DNA of 63,088 nucleotides from Lautropia sp. (GTDB taxonomy: Bacteria; Pseudomonadota; Gammaproteobacteria; Burkholderiales; Burkholderiaceae_E), in NCBI GenBank assembly GCA_030532425.1, contig JAUNLD010000009.1, forward strand, positions 1 through 63,088, written 5' to 3'. Shown here piece after piece: positions 1 to 8,415 of this stretch. Numbering within the stretch: the stretch's first letter is position 1; each line of letters opens with the position of its first letter. The position numbers and the translations under genes are program-made. Under the pieces are notes generated by a model that was not told the DNA's origin, searched no databases, and was given only the letters and a program-made list of their open reading frames with translations.

Positions 1-156
1 CCCAGTCCCCAGGCCCCAGTCCCCAGCAGGATACGGGGGCAACAGGCATAATAGGCGCCGTTTCCGGCCTGACCAGCCCTCTGCCACCGTGCAAGGCCGG
101 GCCCAGCCATCCACTGACCGATGCCGGCCACTGCCGGCCTTGTGCGCCTCCTGCCC

Positions 157-711
157 ATGTCCGACTCCGCTGCACCACCTTCACCCGGCCAAGCGCTCTC
201 CCTCAGCCCGAACGACACCCTGATCGTCTACTTCTCCTTCACCGGCAACACCGAGGCCGTGGCCCGCGTGCTGCACGGGCAGACCGGTCTGCCCCTGGCC
301 GCCATCGAGCGCCCGCAGGCCATCGTGCTGGGGCTGGAAGACGATGAAGGCCCGGTGCCGCAGGACATCACCGACATCGACCTGACGCCCGTCCGCACCC
401 TGCTGCTGGGCTTTCCGGTGTGGGCCGGGCAGCTGCCCAGCGGTGTGGAGGCCTGGCTGGACGATACCGGCCTCGCCGACAAGGTCATCCTGCCCTTCTG
501 CACCCACGGGGGCGATGGTGCCGGCAAGAGTTTCGACGAAGTGCAGCAGCGCTGCCCGGACAGCACCGTGTACCCCGGTCTGGCGCTGCAAGGGGGCATC
601 GAGGAAGATGGCGTGATGCTGCCGATGGAAGACGAACAACTGGCCGAGGTGGGCATCCACCTGGCCGCCTGGCTGGCCGAACAGCGCACATCCCTTGCCC
701 ACGGAGACTGA
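157..711 (+). CDS. flavodoxin-fold protein (first of a tandem pair)
   Basis: A 184-residue protein with a flavodoxin-like fold, likely binding FMN and acting as a cytoplasmic electron carrier or quinone/flavin reductase. Near the N-terminus a hydrophobic strand (LIVYF) leads into a phosphate-binding loop, SFTGNT (residues 27-32), typical of flavodoxins. The second half has LGFPVWAGQLP, where an FMN-contacting aromatic is expected, and ILPFCTHGGDGAG. The ATG at 157 is preferred because it leaves a short polar lead; an in-frame ATG at 121 would add 12 residues. Neither has a strong ribosome site. The gene ends 3 nt before a second flavodoxin-fold gene, so the two are probably co-transcribed. 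The fold is clear but the substrate is unknown. Confidence 0.8.
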   Translation: MSDSAAPPSPGQALSLSPNDTLIVYFSFTGNTEAVARVLHGQTGLPLAAIERPQAIVLGLEDDEGPVPQDITDIDLTPVRTLLLGFPVWAGQLPSGVEAWLDDTGLADKVILPFCTHGGDGAGKSFDEVQQRCPDSTVYPGLALQGGIEEDGVMLPMEDEQLAEVGIHLAAWLAEQRTSLAHGD

Positions 712-714
712 GCC

Positions 715-1533
715 ATGTCCGAGCTTCACCTGATCCTTGGCCCGGCCGGCACAGGCCAGGCGCTGCAAACCGGGCAGGCCCGCCTGCAACCGCTGCCGGT
801 GGCACCGGCCACCGAGCCGTCCTCCCCCAGCCTGGCCGTACAGGCCCTGCGTGCACTCGGCGCCGATGATGACGACATCGCCCGCATCCTGGCACACCGC
901 ACCCACCAGCCCCCGGCAGCGGGCATCCAGCTGCACGGCTGGCAGGCCATCCCTGTCACCGACAGCCCCTTCACCGACGGCAACACCCCGGGCGGGAAAC
1001 CGGCCGGCAAGGCGGTCATCCTCTGCTTCTCGCAGCACGGCAACACCGAGGCCGCCGCCTACCTGATCCAGAAGCTCACCAACCTGGACGTGGTGCCGCT
1101 CAAGCCCGTGCAGCTCTACCCGCGCGACCACAAGGCCGCCAGCGAGCAGGTCAGGATCGAGAACGAACTGGGCTACCTGCCCAAACTCAACAGCCTGCCC
1201 ATCACGCTGGCCGACATCGACCAGATCTTTCTGGGCTTTCCCACCTGGGACAAGCAGCTGCCACCACCGGTACGCAGCTGGCTGAGCGCACAGGCCCAGG
1301 CACTCGCCGGCAAGACGATCCTGCCCTTCACTACCCATGCCGGCACCGGCGCGGGTGAAAGCTTTGCGCAGATCACCCGGCTCTGCCCCGACGCCGACGT
1401 CCGCCCCGGCCTGGCCCTGCAGGGCGCCACCCCTGCCGACAACGGCGCCCTCGTCATCCGCGGCCGCCAGCAGGCCATCGCCGAACGCGAACTGGCGGCC
1501 TGGCTGGCTCAGTCCGCCTTCAGCGGCTTGTAA
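715..1533 (+). CDS. flavodoxin-fold protein with N-terminal extension (second of pair)
   Basis: A 272-residue protein whose C-terminal part (about residue 98 onward) is a flavodoxin-like domain with phosphate loop SQHGNT (106-111), LGFPTWDKQLP and ILPFTTHAGTGAG. These motifs match the upstream neighbour almost position for position, so the two look like a tandem duplication. The first ~95 residues are an Ala/Pro-rich extension with no recognised domain and a short acidic stretch (DDDD at 51-54). A GGAGA ribosome site lies just upstream, at the stop of the preceding gene. The stop overlaps the convergent glutathione transferase gene by 25 bp. The redox partner is unknown. Confidence 0.8.
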   Translation: MSELHLILGPAGTGQALQTGQARLQPLPVAPATEPSSPSLAVQALRALGADDDDIARILAHRTHQPPAAGIQLHGWQAIPVTDSPFTDGNTPGGKPAGKAVILCFSQHGNTEAAAYLIQKLTNLDVVPLKPVQLYPRDHKAASEQVRIENELGYLPKLNSLPITLADIDQIFLGFPTWDKQLPPPVRSWLSAQAQALAGKTILPFTTHAGTGAGESFAQITRLCPDADVRPGLALQGATPADNGALVIRGRQQAIAERELAAWLAQSAFSGL

Positions 1534-2318
1534 GCCACGTTGCTGCCACGTTGCACCGCCGGGCGCTCGGCCAGCTCAGCGGCCCAGCGCTGCACATGCG
1601 TGTACGACGCCGCATCCAGAAACCGTGCCGCATCCCCGTACAGGCCACCACGCACCAGCACGCCATACCACGGCCAGATCGCCATGTCGGCGATGGTGTA
1701 CGCATCGCCGCAGATGTAGCGGCGCTCGGCCAGGCGCTTGTCCAGCAGATCCAGCTGGCGCTTGGTTTCCATCGCAAAACGGTTGATCGGGTATTCCAGC
1801 TTCTCGGGCGCATAGGCATAGAAGTGGCCAAAGCCACCGCCCAGATAAGGCCCGCTGCCCATCTGCCAGAACAGCCACGACAGGCATTCGGCCCGCGCAG
1901 CCGGCTGGCTGGCTGGCGGCACGAAAGCCGAAAACTTGTCGGCCAGATACAGCAGGATCGCCCCCGATTCAAAGACGTTGATCGGCTCGGCCCCGCTGCG
2001 ATCCACCAGCGCCGGAATCTTCGAATTCGGATTGACCGCCACAAAGCCGCTGCCAAACTGCTCGCCCTTGCCGATCTCCACCAGGTAGGCATCATAGGCC
2101 GCAGCCGTGATGCCCTTCTCCAGCAGCTCCTCCAGCATCACCGTCACCTTCACGCCATTGGGCGTGCCACGCGAATACAGCTGGAAGGGCTTGTCGCCCA
2201 CCGGCAGCGTCTGCTCGAACTGCGCCCCGGCGGTCGGGCGGTTCACCGACGCATACTTGCCGCCATTCTGCTTGTCCCAGACCCAGACGGCCGGCGGTAC
2301 ATAGGCTTTGTCACTCAT
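1509..2318 (-). CDS. yghU: glutathione S-transferase, YghU/Nu-class type
   Basis: A 269-residue cytosolic glutathione transferase. The N-terminal thioredoxin-fold half carries RGTPNGVKVTVMLEE, matching the YghU group, whose members show disulfide-bond reductase activity with glutathione. NSKIPALVD followed by the ESGAILLYLADK segment gives the usual cis-Pro and Glu/Ser glutathione contacts. The C-terminal helical domain is complete. The start at 2318 is chosen because AAGGAA sits upstream and the protein then opens MSDKAYVPP, as in the family; an upstream in-frame start would add 30 unlikely residues rich in Cys and Pro. It is convergent with the flavodoxin gene. Family assignment is firm; the physiological substrate is not known. 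Confidence 0.9.
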   Translation of the reverse strand: MSDKAYVPPAVWVWDKQNGGKYASVNRPTAGAQFEQTLPVGDKPFQLYSRGTPNGVKVTVMLEELLEKGITAAAYDAYLVEIGKGEQFGSGFVAVNPNSKIPALVDRSGAEPINVFESGAILLYLADKFSAFVPPASQPAARAECLSWLFWQMGSGPYLGGGFGHFYAYAPEKLEYPINRFAMETKRQLDLLDKRLAERRYICGDAYTIADMAIWPWYGVLVRGGLYGDAARFLDAASYTHVQRWAAELAERPAVQRGSNVAYKPLKAD

Positions 2319-2442
2319 CAGGCATTCCTTGTGAATCGGGCATGCCGGCTCCAGCGGGCATGCCCTGCAGAAACATCCGCCCGGCCCTGCCACACAGGCT
2401 GCCGGCACGACGGTGCTGGCCGGTCGGCCAGAATCTTACAGT

Positions 2443-2741
2443 GTAATCCCGCCGCACCCCATTGGCGCAACCTCGACCACGCCGACATGGCATATCAATG
2501 GCAGTTCAACGGCGTCAACGGTTACCAGAAGAATCCCCGCTGACCGACGCCGCTCAGGCCGCCTGCGATGCAGGCGCCGACCTGTCCGGGCAACCTGGCT
2601 GCAATCAGCGATGGCAAGGTGACGGCCGTCGATTTCAGCGCCTATACCCGCTTTGTCGGGCGTCAGAAAACTGCTCCGGCCTTCGATGGTGTTGATCTGG
2701 GCACCGCTGAAAAAGCCAGCTCACCTCAGCGCAGCCCCTGA
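2443..2741 (+). pseudogene. decayed coding remnant with two apparent frameshifts
   Basis: Three short open stretches in different frames read like one broken protein. The first (from about 2443) contains HWRNLDHADMAYQWQFNGV and stops near 2543. The second continues as TDAAQAACDAGADLSG. The third runs NLAAISDGKVTAVDFSAY, then TRFVGRQKTAPAFDG, to a TGA at 2739-2741. Joining them needs one frame change near 2540 and one near 2590. The family is not recognised. The end overlaps the 3' end of convergent gloA. The composition looks protein-like but codon bias is weaker than in neighbours, so this is tentative. Confidence 0.3.
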
Positions 2742-3142
2742 CCCGCACCCGTGTCATCGGCACGCTGGATCAGCTCGACCTTGTAACCATCCGGATCGGT
2801 GATGAAGGCGATCACCGTGGTGCCTCCTTTCACCGGCCCCGGTTCGCGGGTGACATTGCCCCCGGCGGCACGGATCCTGTCACAGGCAGCGTAGGCATCC
2901 GGCACGCCGATGGCAATATGGCCATAAGCCGTGCCCATCTCGTATTCGGTGGTACCCCAGTTGTAGGTCAATTCCAGCTCCGCCTGACCGGGGTTGCCGC
3001 CTTCATAGCCCAGAAAGGCCAGCGAATACTGGTACTCGGGGTTTTCGGAACGACGCAGCAACGTCATCCCCATCACGTTGGTGTAGAAGGCGATCGAGCG
3101 CTCCAGATCGCCGACCCGAAGCATGGTGTGCAGGAATCTCAT
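2726..3142 (-). CDS. gloA: lactoylglutathione lyase (glyoxalase I)
   Basis: A 138-residue metalloenzyme that isomerises the hemithioacetal of methylglyoxal and glutathione to S-lactoylglutathione in the cytoplasm. The four metal ligands of bacterial Ni2+-type GloA are visible at H5, E57, H75 and E123 (segments [22 protein letters not shown] and KVELIQ). Length is that of E. coli GloA. The start at 3142 has GGAG upstream; an upstream in-frame start would add 15 unlikely residues. The next enzyme of the pathway, glyoxalase II (gloB), lies about 10 kb away in this window, so both steps of methylglyoxal detoxification are present but unlinked. Confidence 0.95.
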   Translation of the reverse strand: MRFLHTMLRVGDLERSIAFYTNVMGMTLLRRSENPEYQYSLAFLGYEGGNPGQAELELTYNWGTTEYEMGTAYGHIAIGVPDAYAACDRIRAAGGNVTREPGPVKGGTTVIAFITDPDGYKVELIQRADDTGAGQGLR

Positions 3143-3447
3143 GATTATCTCCAGAGGCCGGGGAGGAAAAAGACGGCACAGCGGCACACACAGGCGAGGC
3201 CGCTGTGAACGGTGCCGGCACGACAGGCGGGCGAGGCGTGGCGTCCAGGCCGTCAGGGCGGCCCCGCCTGCATTCTAGTCCAGCCACCAGGCGCAGTCGG
3301 CGGACACACCATCTCCTGTGCCCACACAGCCTTGCGTTGCCTCAGGCCGGCGCGCGCCCTTCCTGCCCGATACGGCCCCACCCCCAGCCAGATGCGGCCT
3401 GCCTCACAGCGCCGGCCACCCGGCCCCTGGCACCCGCACGGGCGCTC
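3143..3447. other. intergenic stretch between gloA and nhaC
   Basis: This 305-bp GC-rich stretch lies upstream of gloA and downstream of nhaC, both on the minus strand. Reading frames through it have no recognisable domain and look like by-products of composition. It presumably holds the gloA promoter, but I see no convincing promoter elements and no hairpin with a T-run. Confidence 0.4.
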
Positions 3448-4827
3448 TCACCTTGCCCGGCTCAGCGTCAGCCCTGTCCAGCCAGCTGCCAGTGTCAGGG
3501 CCAGACACAGGTAGCAGAAAAAGGCATAGGGCAGATAATCCCACACCGACACGCCCAGCACCTGACTGATGAACACCCCGCACACACTCCACGGCACCAG
3601 CGGATTGATGACGGTGCCGGCGTCTTCCAGCGTGCGCGCAAGGTTGCGCGGATGCAGGCCCAGCTTCTCATACACGGGCTTGAAGGTTTCTCCCGAAAGC
3701 AGGATGCTCAGGTACTGCTCACCGATCAGCACATTGACCCCCACCGAGGTCATCGCCACGCAGAAGGTGGCCCGCCCGGCAGAAGTCAGGAAGCTGCGCA
3801 TGCCGTCCAGCAGGCTGGGAATCACCCCCAGGGCAAACAGCAGGCCCCCCAGGCTCAACCCCAGGATGACGATGGCTTGCGTGAAGAACATGCTCTCGAT
3901 CCCGCCACGCGAGATCAGCTTGGCCACCTCGCCCAGATCCCCTTCAAACTTGGGACCACCATACAGCCAGGCACCCAGCGTCGCCACATCGATCGGGCCT
4001 TGCACCATCGTGATCGCCAGCGCAAGAAAGATCGTGGCAATCATCGACACGATGGCATTGACCTTGCGGATGGCCAGCACCAGCAACAGGACGAAGGGCA
4101 GCAGGGCATACCCGTGCACCAGCCCCGTTTTCAGCAGTTGCTCGCGGAACACCTCGGCATGAGCGAGGTTGCCGGCCACTACCTCGGGTACCGCCCAGGT
4201 CAGCAGGCCGGCCGTCAGCAACCAGGCCGGCACCGTGGTGTAGGCCATGTTGCGGATATGCTCGAACAGGTCGATACCGACCATCGAGGCCGAAATGCCG
4301 GTGGTATCGGACAGCGGCGACATCTTGTCGCCAAAGAAAGCGCCCGACACGATCGCCCCGGCCGTGATCGCCGGACTGGCATGAAAGGCCACCGACATCC
4401 CCATGAAGGCCACGCCAATGGTCGCGCAAGTCGTCAGGCTGCTGCCAATCGACACCCCGATCAGCGAACAGAGCACGAAGGCCGACAGGTAGAAATACGC
4501 GGGCGACACCAGCCCGAAACCGTAATACATCAGTGTCGGGATCGCCCCGCTCATCATCATCGCGCTCACCAGCAGGCCGATGAAGAAGAACAGATAGATG
4601 GCCCCCATCCCCTGCCCTACCGAAGCGATCATCCGCGACTGCATGTCGGCGTAGCGCAGGCCGCGCACCATGCCATAGATCAGCAGGAAGACGATGGCCA
4701 TCAGCAGTGCCATGTGCGGCAACCAGCCGACCGCAATGATGACATGGCCCATCACCGCCACCAGCACCGCGCTGACAAGGAAAGCTTCGGTCCGGGGCAT
4801 CTCGATCAGGGGTTGAATTTTAAGCAT
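3448..4827 (-). CDS. nhaC: Na+/H+ antiporter, NhaC family
   Basis: A 459-residue polytopic inner-membrane protein with about 11-12 hydrophobic segments. NhaC-type features include SLIGVSIGSSLTTCATIG, SGAFFGDKMSPLSDTTG (conserved Asp and Ser/Thr residues in a re-entrant core) and a symmetric second-half segment ending LVPWSVCG. NhaC proteins exchange Na+ for H+ (sometimes malate/lactate in MleN-type relatives) for pH and sodium homeostasis. The start at 4827 (MLKIQPLIEMP) puts an AGAAAG box upstream and removes a 55-residue in-frame lead with no membrane character. It is divergent from gdhA across about 530 bp. Confidence 0.9.
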   Translation of the reverse strand: MLKIQPLIEMPRTEAFLVSAVLVAVMGHVIIAVGWLPHMALLMAIVFLLIYGMVRGLRYADMQSRMIASVGQGMGAIYLFFFIGLLVSAMMMSGAIPTLMYYGFGLVSPAYFYLSAFVLCSLIGVSIGSSLTTCATIGVAFMGMSVAFHASPAITAGAIVSGAFFGDKMSPLSDTTGISASMVGIDLFEHIRNMAYTTVPAWLLTAGLLTWAVPEVVAGNLAHAEVFREQLLKTGLVHGYALLPFVLLLVLAIRKVNAIVSMIATIFLALAITMVQGPIDVATLGAWLYGGPKFEGDLGEVAKLISRGGIESMFFTQAIVILGLSLGGLLFALGVIPSLLDGMRSFLTSAGRATFCVAMTSVGVNVLIGEQYLSILLSGETFKPVYEKLGLHPRNLARTLEDAGTVINPLVPWSVCGVFISQVLGVSVWDYLPYAFFCYLCLALTLAAGWTGLTLSRAR

Positions 4828-5356
4828 GACGGGTCTTTCTGGTGGACGGCGGCACGGCCCCTGGTCGAGGGCAGGGCCACGAAACACCCCTATGGTATAC
4901 ACGTGATTGACGCACGGCGAGTGGCCCGGGCACAGGAAAAACCGGATGGCCTGCTCCCGGATGACAGGCCCCCCTGCACCACCACGGTGCATCAGAAGGG
5001 GCTTGAAAGCGCGATATAATCGGGGGCTGTGGTCGTCGGTTCAAACCGTACTGCACCATCATCGTGCATGCCCTCGCTGCAAGGCGGGCATCCAGCTTTC
5101 TTTTCGGCGGCAGATGCGATGTCCTGGTGCATGTGCTGCCCCCATTATCTGCAGCACCCCGGCAGGCAAGGCCGGCCATCACCCTTTGCCCTCGCCCTGT
5201 CGCCTCAAGCCCAGTCCAGCCCCCACACTGGAAGAGAAGCCGGCGCGTCATTCGCGCCCTTCAGCAGCATCATGGCGCACCGGACGACGGGCCACACATG
5301 CTTTATCACGCCTGGGGCGCAGCAGCCGCGCCTCACGATCCCCAGGAGGTCGAACC
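4828..5356. other. 529-bp divergent intergenic region, nhaC/gdhA
   Basis: This region holds the promoters of nhaC and gdhA. A perfect TATAAT lies at 5015-5020 on the plus strand, about 340 nt before the gdhA start, but I see no good -35 at 16-18 bp. If used, it would give gdhA an unusually long leader. Reading frames within it show no domain and are not called. No riboswitch motif was recognised by eye. Confidence 0.4.
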
Positions 5357-6700
5357 TTGAAATACAAATCCGTCGCCGATTTTCTGAACATGGTCAAGCA
5401 GCGGGACCCGCACCAGAGCGAGTTTCTGCAGGCTGTCGAGGAAGTCATGCACAGCCTCTGGCCGTTCATCGAGAAACACCCCTCCTACGCGCACCACGGG
5501 CTGCTCGAGCGCCTCGTCGAACCGGATCGTGTCATCCAGTTCCGCGTCAGCTGGGTCGATGACAAGGGTCAGGTCCAGGTCAATCGTGCCTGGCGTGTCC
5601 AGCACAGCGCAGCCATCGGCCCCTACAAGGGCGGCATGCGCTTCCACCCTTCGGTCACACTGTCGATCCTGAAGTTCCTGGCCTTCGAACAGACCTTCAA
5701 GAATGCGTTGACCACCCTGCCGATGGGTGGCGGCAAGGGCGGCTCCGATTTCGACCCCAAGGGCAAGAGCGATGGTGAAGTGATGCGCTTCTGCCAGGCA
5801 CTGGTGATGGAGCTGTTCCGCCACGTCGGCCCCGACACCGACGTGCCGGCCGGCGACATCGGCGTCGGGGCCCGTGAGGTCGGTTTCATGGCCGGCATGT
5901 ACAAGAAGCTGGCCAACCACGCCGGCAGCGTCTTCACCGGCAAGGGCCTGAGCTTCGGCGGCAGCCTGATCCGGCCCGAAGCCACCGGCTATGGCGCCGT
6001 CTACTTCGCCCTCGAAATGCTTCAGCGCGCCAACCAGGACTTCAGGAACCAGCGTGTCGCCATCTCCGGTTCGGGCAACGTCGCCCAATATGCCGCCCTG
6101 AAATCACTGGACCTGGGTGCCCGCGTCGTCACCCTGTCCGATTCCGAAGGTACGCTGGTCCATGAAAGCGGCCTGAACCGTGAACAGATCAACGCCATCC
6201 TCGAACTGAAGAACGTCAAGCGTGGCCGCCTCTCGGCCTTTGCGGCCGAACACAAGCTGAAGTTCGAAAAGGGCCGCACCCCCTGGCACGTGCCGGTCGA
6301 CATCGCCCTGCCCTGCGCCACCCAGAACGAGCTGAATGCCGAGGATGCCAAGCGCCTGGTCGCCAATGGCGTACAGGCCGTGGCCGAAGGTGCCAACATG
6401 CCGACCACGCTCGATGCGGTCGATGTCTTCCTGAACGCCAAGACCCTCTATGCACCGGGCAAGGCCAGCAACGCCGGTGGTGTCGCCGTATCGGGTCTCG
6501 AAATGAGTCAGAACGCCATGCGCCTGAGCTGGACGGCCGAAGAGGTCGATACCCGGCTGCACGACATCATGAAGAACATTCATGAGAACTGCGTGCGTTA
6601 TGGCGAACGCAAGGATGGCAGCGTCAACTACGTCGACGGCGCCAACATCGCCGGCTTCGTCAAGGTGGCGGACGCCATGCTCCAGCAAGGCGTCTACTGA
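5357..6700 (+). CDS. gdhA: NADP-specific glutamate dehydrogenase
   Basis: A 447-residue enzyme that reductively aminates 2-oxoglutarate with ammonia to glutamate. It has the hexameric bacterial form length and motifs: PYKGGMRFHP (91 is the 2-oxoglutarate-binding Lys), LPMGGGKGG with catalytic K127, and a Rossmann segment VAISGSGNVAQYA. The start is a TTG at 5357 with a textbook AGGAGGT at 5344-5350. It fits because the protein then begins KYKSVADFLNMV, matching the usual GdhA N-terminus; the open frame upstream of it contains no homologous residues. The hydroxyproline pathway at 22-30 kb produces its substrate. A strong hairpin follows the gene. Confidence 0.96.
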   Translation: MKYKSVADFLNMVKQRDPHQSEFLQAVEEVMHSLWPFIEKHPSYAHHGLLERLVEPDRVIQFRVSWVDDKGQVQVNRAWRVQHSAAIGPYKGGMRFHPSVTLSILKFLAFEQTFKNALTTLPMGGGKGGSDFDPKGKSDGEVMRFCQALVMELFRHVGPDTDVPAGDIGVGAREVGFMAGMYKKLANHAGSVFTGKGLSFGGSLIRPEATGYGAVYFALEMLQRANQDFRNQRVAISGSGNVAQYAALKSLDLGARVVTLSDSEGTLVHESGLNREQINAILELKNVKRGRLSAFAAEHKLKFEKGRTPWHVPVDIALPCATQNELNAEDAKRLVANGVQAVAEGANMPTTLDAVDVFLNAKTLYAPGKASNAGGVAVSGLEMSQNAMRLSWTAEEVDTRLHDIMKNIHENCVRYGERKDGSVNYVDGANIAGFVKVADAMLQQGVY

Positions 6701-6735
6701 TCGCGTCCTTCACCGATCGGCTCATCTCCGCCACC

Positions 6736-6756
6736 GCTCCCTGCTCGGCAGGGAGC
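6736..6756. terminator. hairpin between convergent gdhA and methyltransferase genes
   Basis: A perfect 9-bp stem (GCTCCCTGC / GCAGGGAGC) with a 3-nt loop lies 36 bp past the gdhA stop. No T-run follows on either strand, so its termination strength is uncertain, but its place between convergent genes fits a bidirectional terminator. Confidence 0.5.
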
Positions 6757-6867
6757 GTGCGCGATGCCCCCGGCCTGGCACCGCAGGCACCGCACACTCA
6801 CGGATGCAGCAGGCTTCTGGCACGCCCGCTGTAGTCCGGGCAAGTCGGCTTCCCGGCCGGGGCAGGC

Positions 6868-7692
6868 TCAACCCTGCCAGTCGTTCAGCTGGAAGCAGAA
6901 GCCACTGTAGTGTTCGACGCTGTATTCGGGCTGACCGATCACCGGCATGCGCTTGCCGACGTTGCGCCACTGGTCGCGCAACCGGTAACCCTGCGCCTCG
7001 ACCCCGGCAATGAAGGCCGCGCGTGCCTCGACCCGGTAAGCGCAATAGGCGGTCCCAATGCTGTTGAGCGTGAAGAACGCCCGCTCTTCGTGGATCGGCG
7101 TGGTGTTGATGACGATCTGCTTGGGCCGTGCCTTCATCGTTGCCAGTATCTCGGGCAATGACTGTGCCAGATATTGCAGCGCCCCCGAAGCAAACAGGAT
7201 CTCGTGCCCATCCGCATCGGCCAGATCGGCCGAAAACGACAGCATCCCCTGCTCGCCGCGCGCTTGCGCCAGCCTCTCGCCCTCGGCCACCACGGCCGGC
7301 ATGTCCACCACCCGCCAGCGCAGTCCTTCCGGATAATCCAGCGCCTTGCGAAAGGCGTAGAACTTGATGCCGACGGCCCCGCCCACGTCGACCAGGCTGC
7401 GCAGCCCGCGCCGCAGCCCGTCCCCAATCCAGTGCAGGGCCGGATAGTCGTAATCGTCGATATCGAGCCGATCGAGATACAGGCGCGCCGAGGCGGTGTT
7501 GTCGTAACTGAGGGGAGCCGTGGTGGGTGCGGCTGCCATCGCCTCGGCCGCGCTGCCATAGATGCCCAGAAACAGGTGGGCCTGACGGGCATGGGCAAAC
7601 TGGTGACGCCAGTACGCATCGCGCAGCCAGCCCATCGGTCCATAGCGCCGGATGCCAAGCTGGATCGAATCGAACAGATCGGTGGTGTTCAT
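6868..7692 (-). CDS. TIGR04325-like methyltransferase
   Basis: A 274-residue protein with a Rossmann-like core: SLVDVGGAVGIKFYAFRK (motif I-like Gly-rich loop), then RWRVVDMPAVVAEGE with an acidic residue at the end of strand 2. It resembles TIGR04325 methyltransferases, often found in polysaccharide or glycan clusters. The start at 7692 has GGAG upstream and gives MNTTDLFDSIQLG; longer in-frame starts add a Cys/Trp-rich lead of 25 residues that looks non-coding. It stands alone here between gdhA and a small gene, with no glycan genes nearby. The substrate is unknown. Confidence 0.65.
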   Translation of the reverse strand: MNTTDLFDSIQLGIRRYGPMGWLRDAYWRHQFAHARQAHLFLGIYGSAAEAMAAAPTTAPLSYDNTASARLYLDRLDIDDYDYPALHWIGDGLRRGLRSLVDVGGAVGIKFYAFRKALDYPEGLRWRVVDMPAVVAEGERLAQARGEQGMLSFSADLADADGHEILFASGALQYLAQSLPEILATMKARPKQIVINTTPIHEERAFFTLNSIGTAYCAYRVEARAAFIAGVEAQGYRLRDQWRNVGKRMPVIGQPEYSVEHYSGFCFQLNDWQG

Positions 7693-8069
7693 CAGGAAGC
7701 TCCGGCAGGGACAAGGGAAGTGCCCCCACCAGTCGGCATCATGGGAAAGCGTCTGGAGGGCAGGCAAGGGGCGCCCATCATCGCAGAAGCCCGTCTGAAC
7801 GCGTGTGCCATATGCAACAGTCGACGTTCTTTGTACCGCAGACGCCGCACCCGGTCACGCATCCCCAGCTGCCGGCCATCCTCCACCGCTTTCCGCCCGT
7901 TCCCCTTCTCCACGCTCCTCGCCGGCACGGCAGCCGAACGGCCTTCGCCAGCCCGACCGGCGGCGCGCTTCAACAGGCATACAACGGCAACGATTGTTAG
8001 TCTGCGGATATCGAACGAACCCCACGCGTTTGCCTCGGCAAATGCCCACCGACTGGAGAAGCCCACGCC
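7693..8069. other. 377-bp divergent intergenic region
   Basis: The region lies between the methyltransferase (minus) and the small gene at 8070 (plus), so it should contain both promoters. No convincing promoter pair, repeat or RNA is visible. Short frames across it lack coding character. Confidence 0.35.
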
Positions 8070-8408
8070 ATGTGCAGCGAAAAACAGGATGCGAAGCCCC
8101 GCTGGAACCAGCACGTCGGCCTGACCTACACCCGCCCCGAAAGCGCCGAAGACGGCATCGATTTCAGCGCCATCGCCAGTGACGGCCGGGAATACCGTTT
8201 TCATCTGGAGCTGAATGCCCTCAAGGCACTGAACGCCGAAGCCTTCTACGATGACGATGCCATCGAACGCTTTCATGCCCACCAGGAAGACATCGAGCGT
8301 GTTGCCGGGCGCATGGTGATGCTGAACGTCCGTGCCAACCCCATCGTGCTCAAGGCATCCTATTTCGCCGAATCACCATGGCGCCGCCTCAGCAGCGCAC
8401 GCATCTGA
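8070..8408 (+). CDS. small DUF1488-like protein
   Basis: A 112-residue soluble acidic protein. After a short charged lead, residues ~25-95 (IDFSAIASDGREYRFHLELN, then ALKAL, DAIERFHAHQEDIERVA) follow a beta-strand/helix pattern that recalls the DUF1488 family, whose function is unknown. GGAGAAG sits about 8 nt before the ATG. It is convergent with the cardiolipin synthase gene, 7 bp apart. The gene is supported by its ribosome site and codon bias; the family name is by eye only. Confidence 0.6.
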   Translation: MCSEKQDAKPRWNQHVGLTYTRPESAEDGIDFSAIASDGREYRFHLELNALKALNAEAFYDDDAIERFHAHQEDIERVAGRMVMLNVRANPIVLKASYFAESPWRRLSSARI

Positions 8409-8415
8409 AAACGGC

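Noticed and set aside
1-40. Short CCCCAG-type direct repeats at the left edge
   Set aside because: Only two or three copies of a simple C-rich motif; too short and low in complexity to call.
3205-5019. A 604-codon open frame on the plus strand across nhaC
   Set aside because: It is His/Gln/Arg-rich with no domain and lies antisense to a clear antiporter; high third-position GC produces such frames.
5003-5020. TTGAAA and TATAAT as a gdhA promoter pair
   Set aside because: The boxes are only 6 bp apart, far below the usual 16-18 bp spacing, so they cannot act as a pair.
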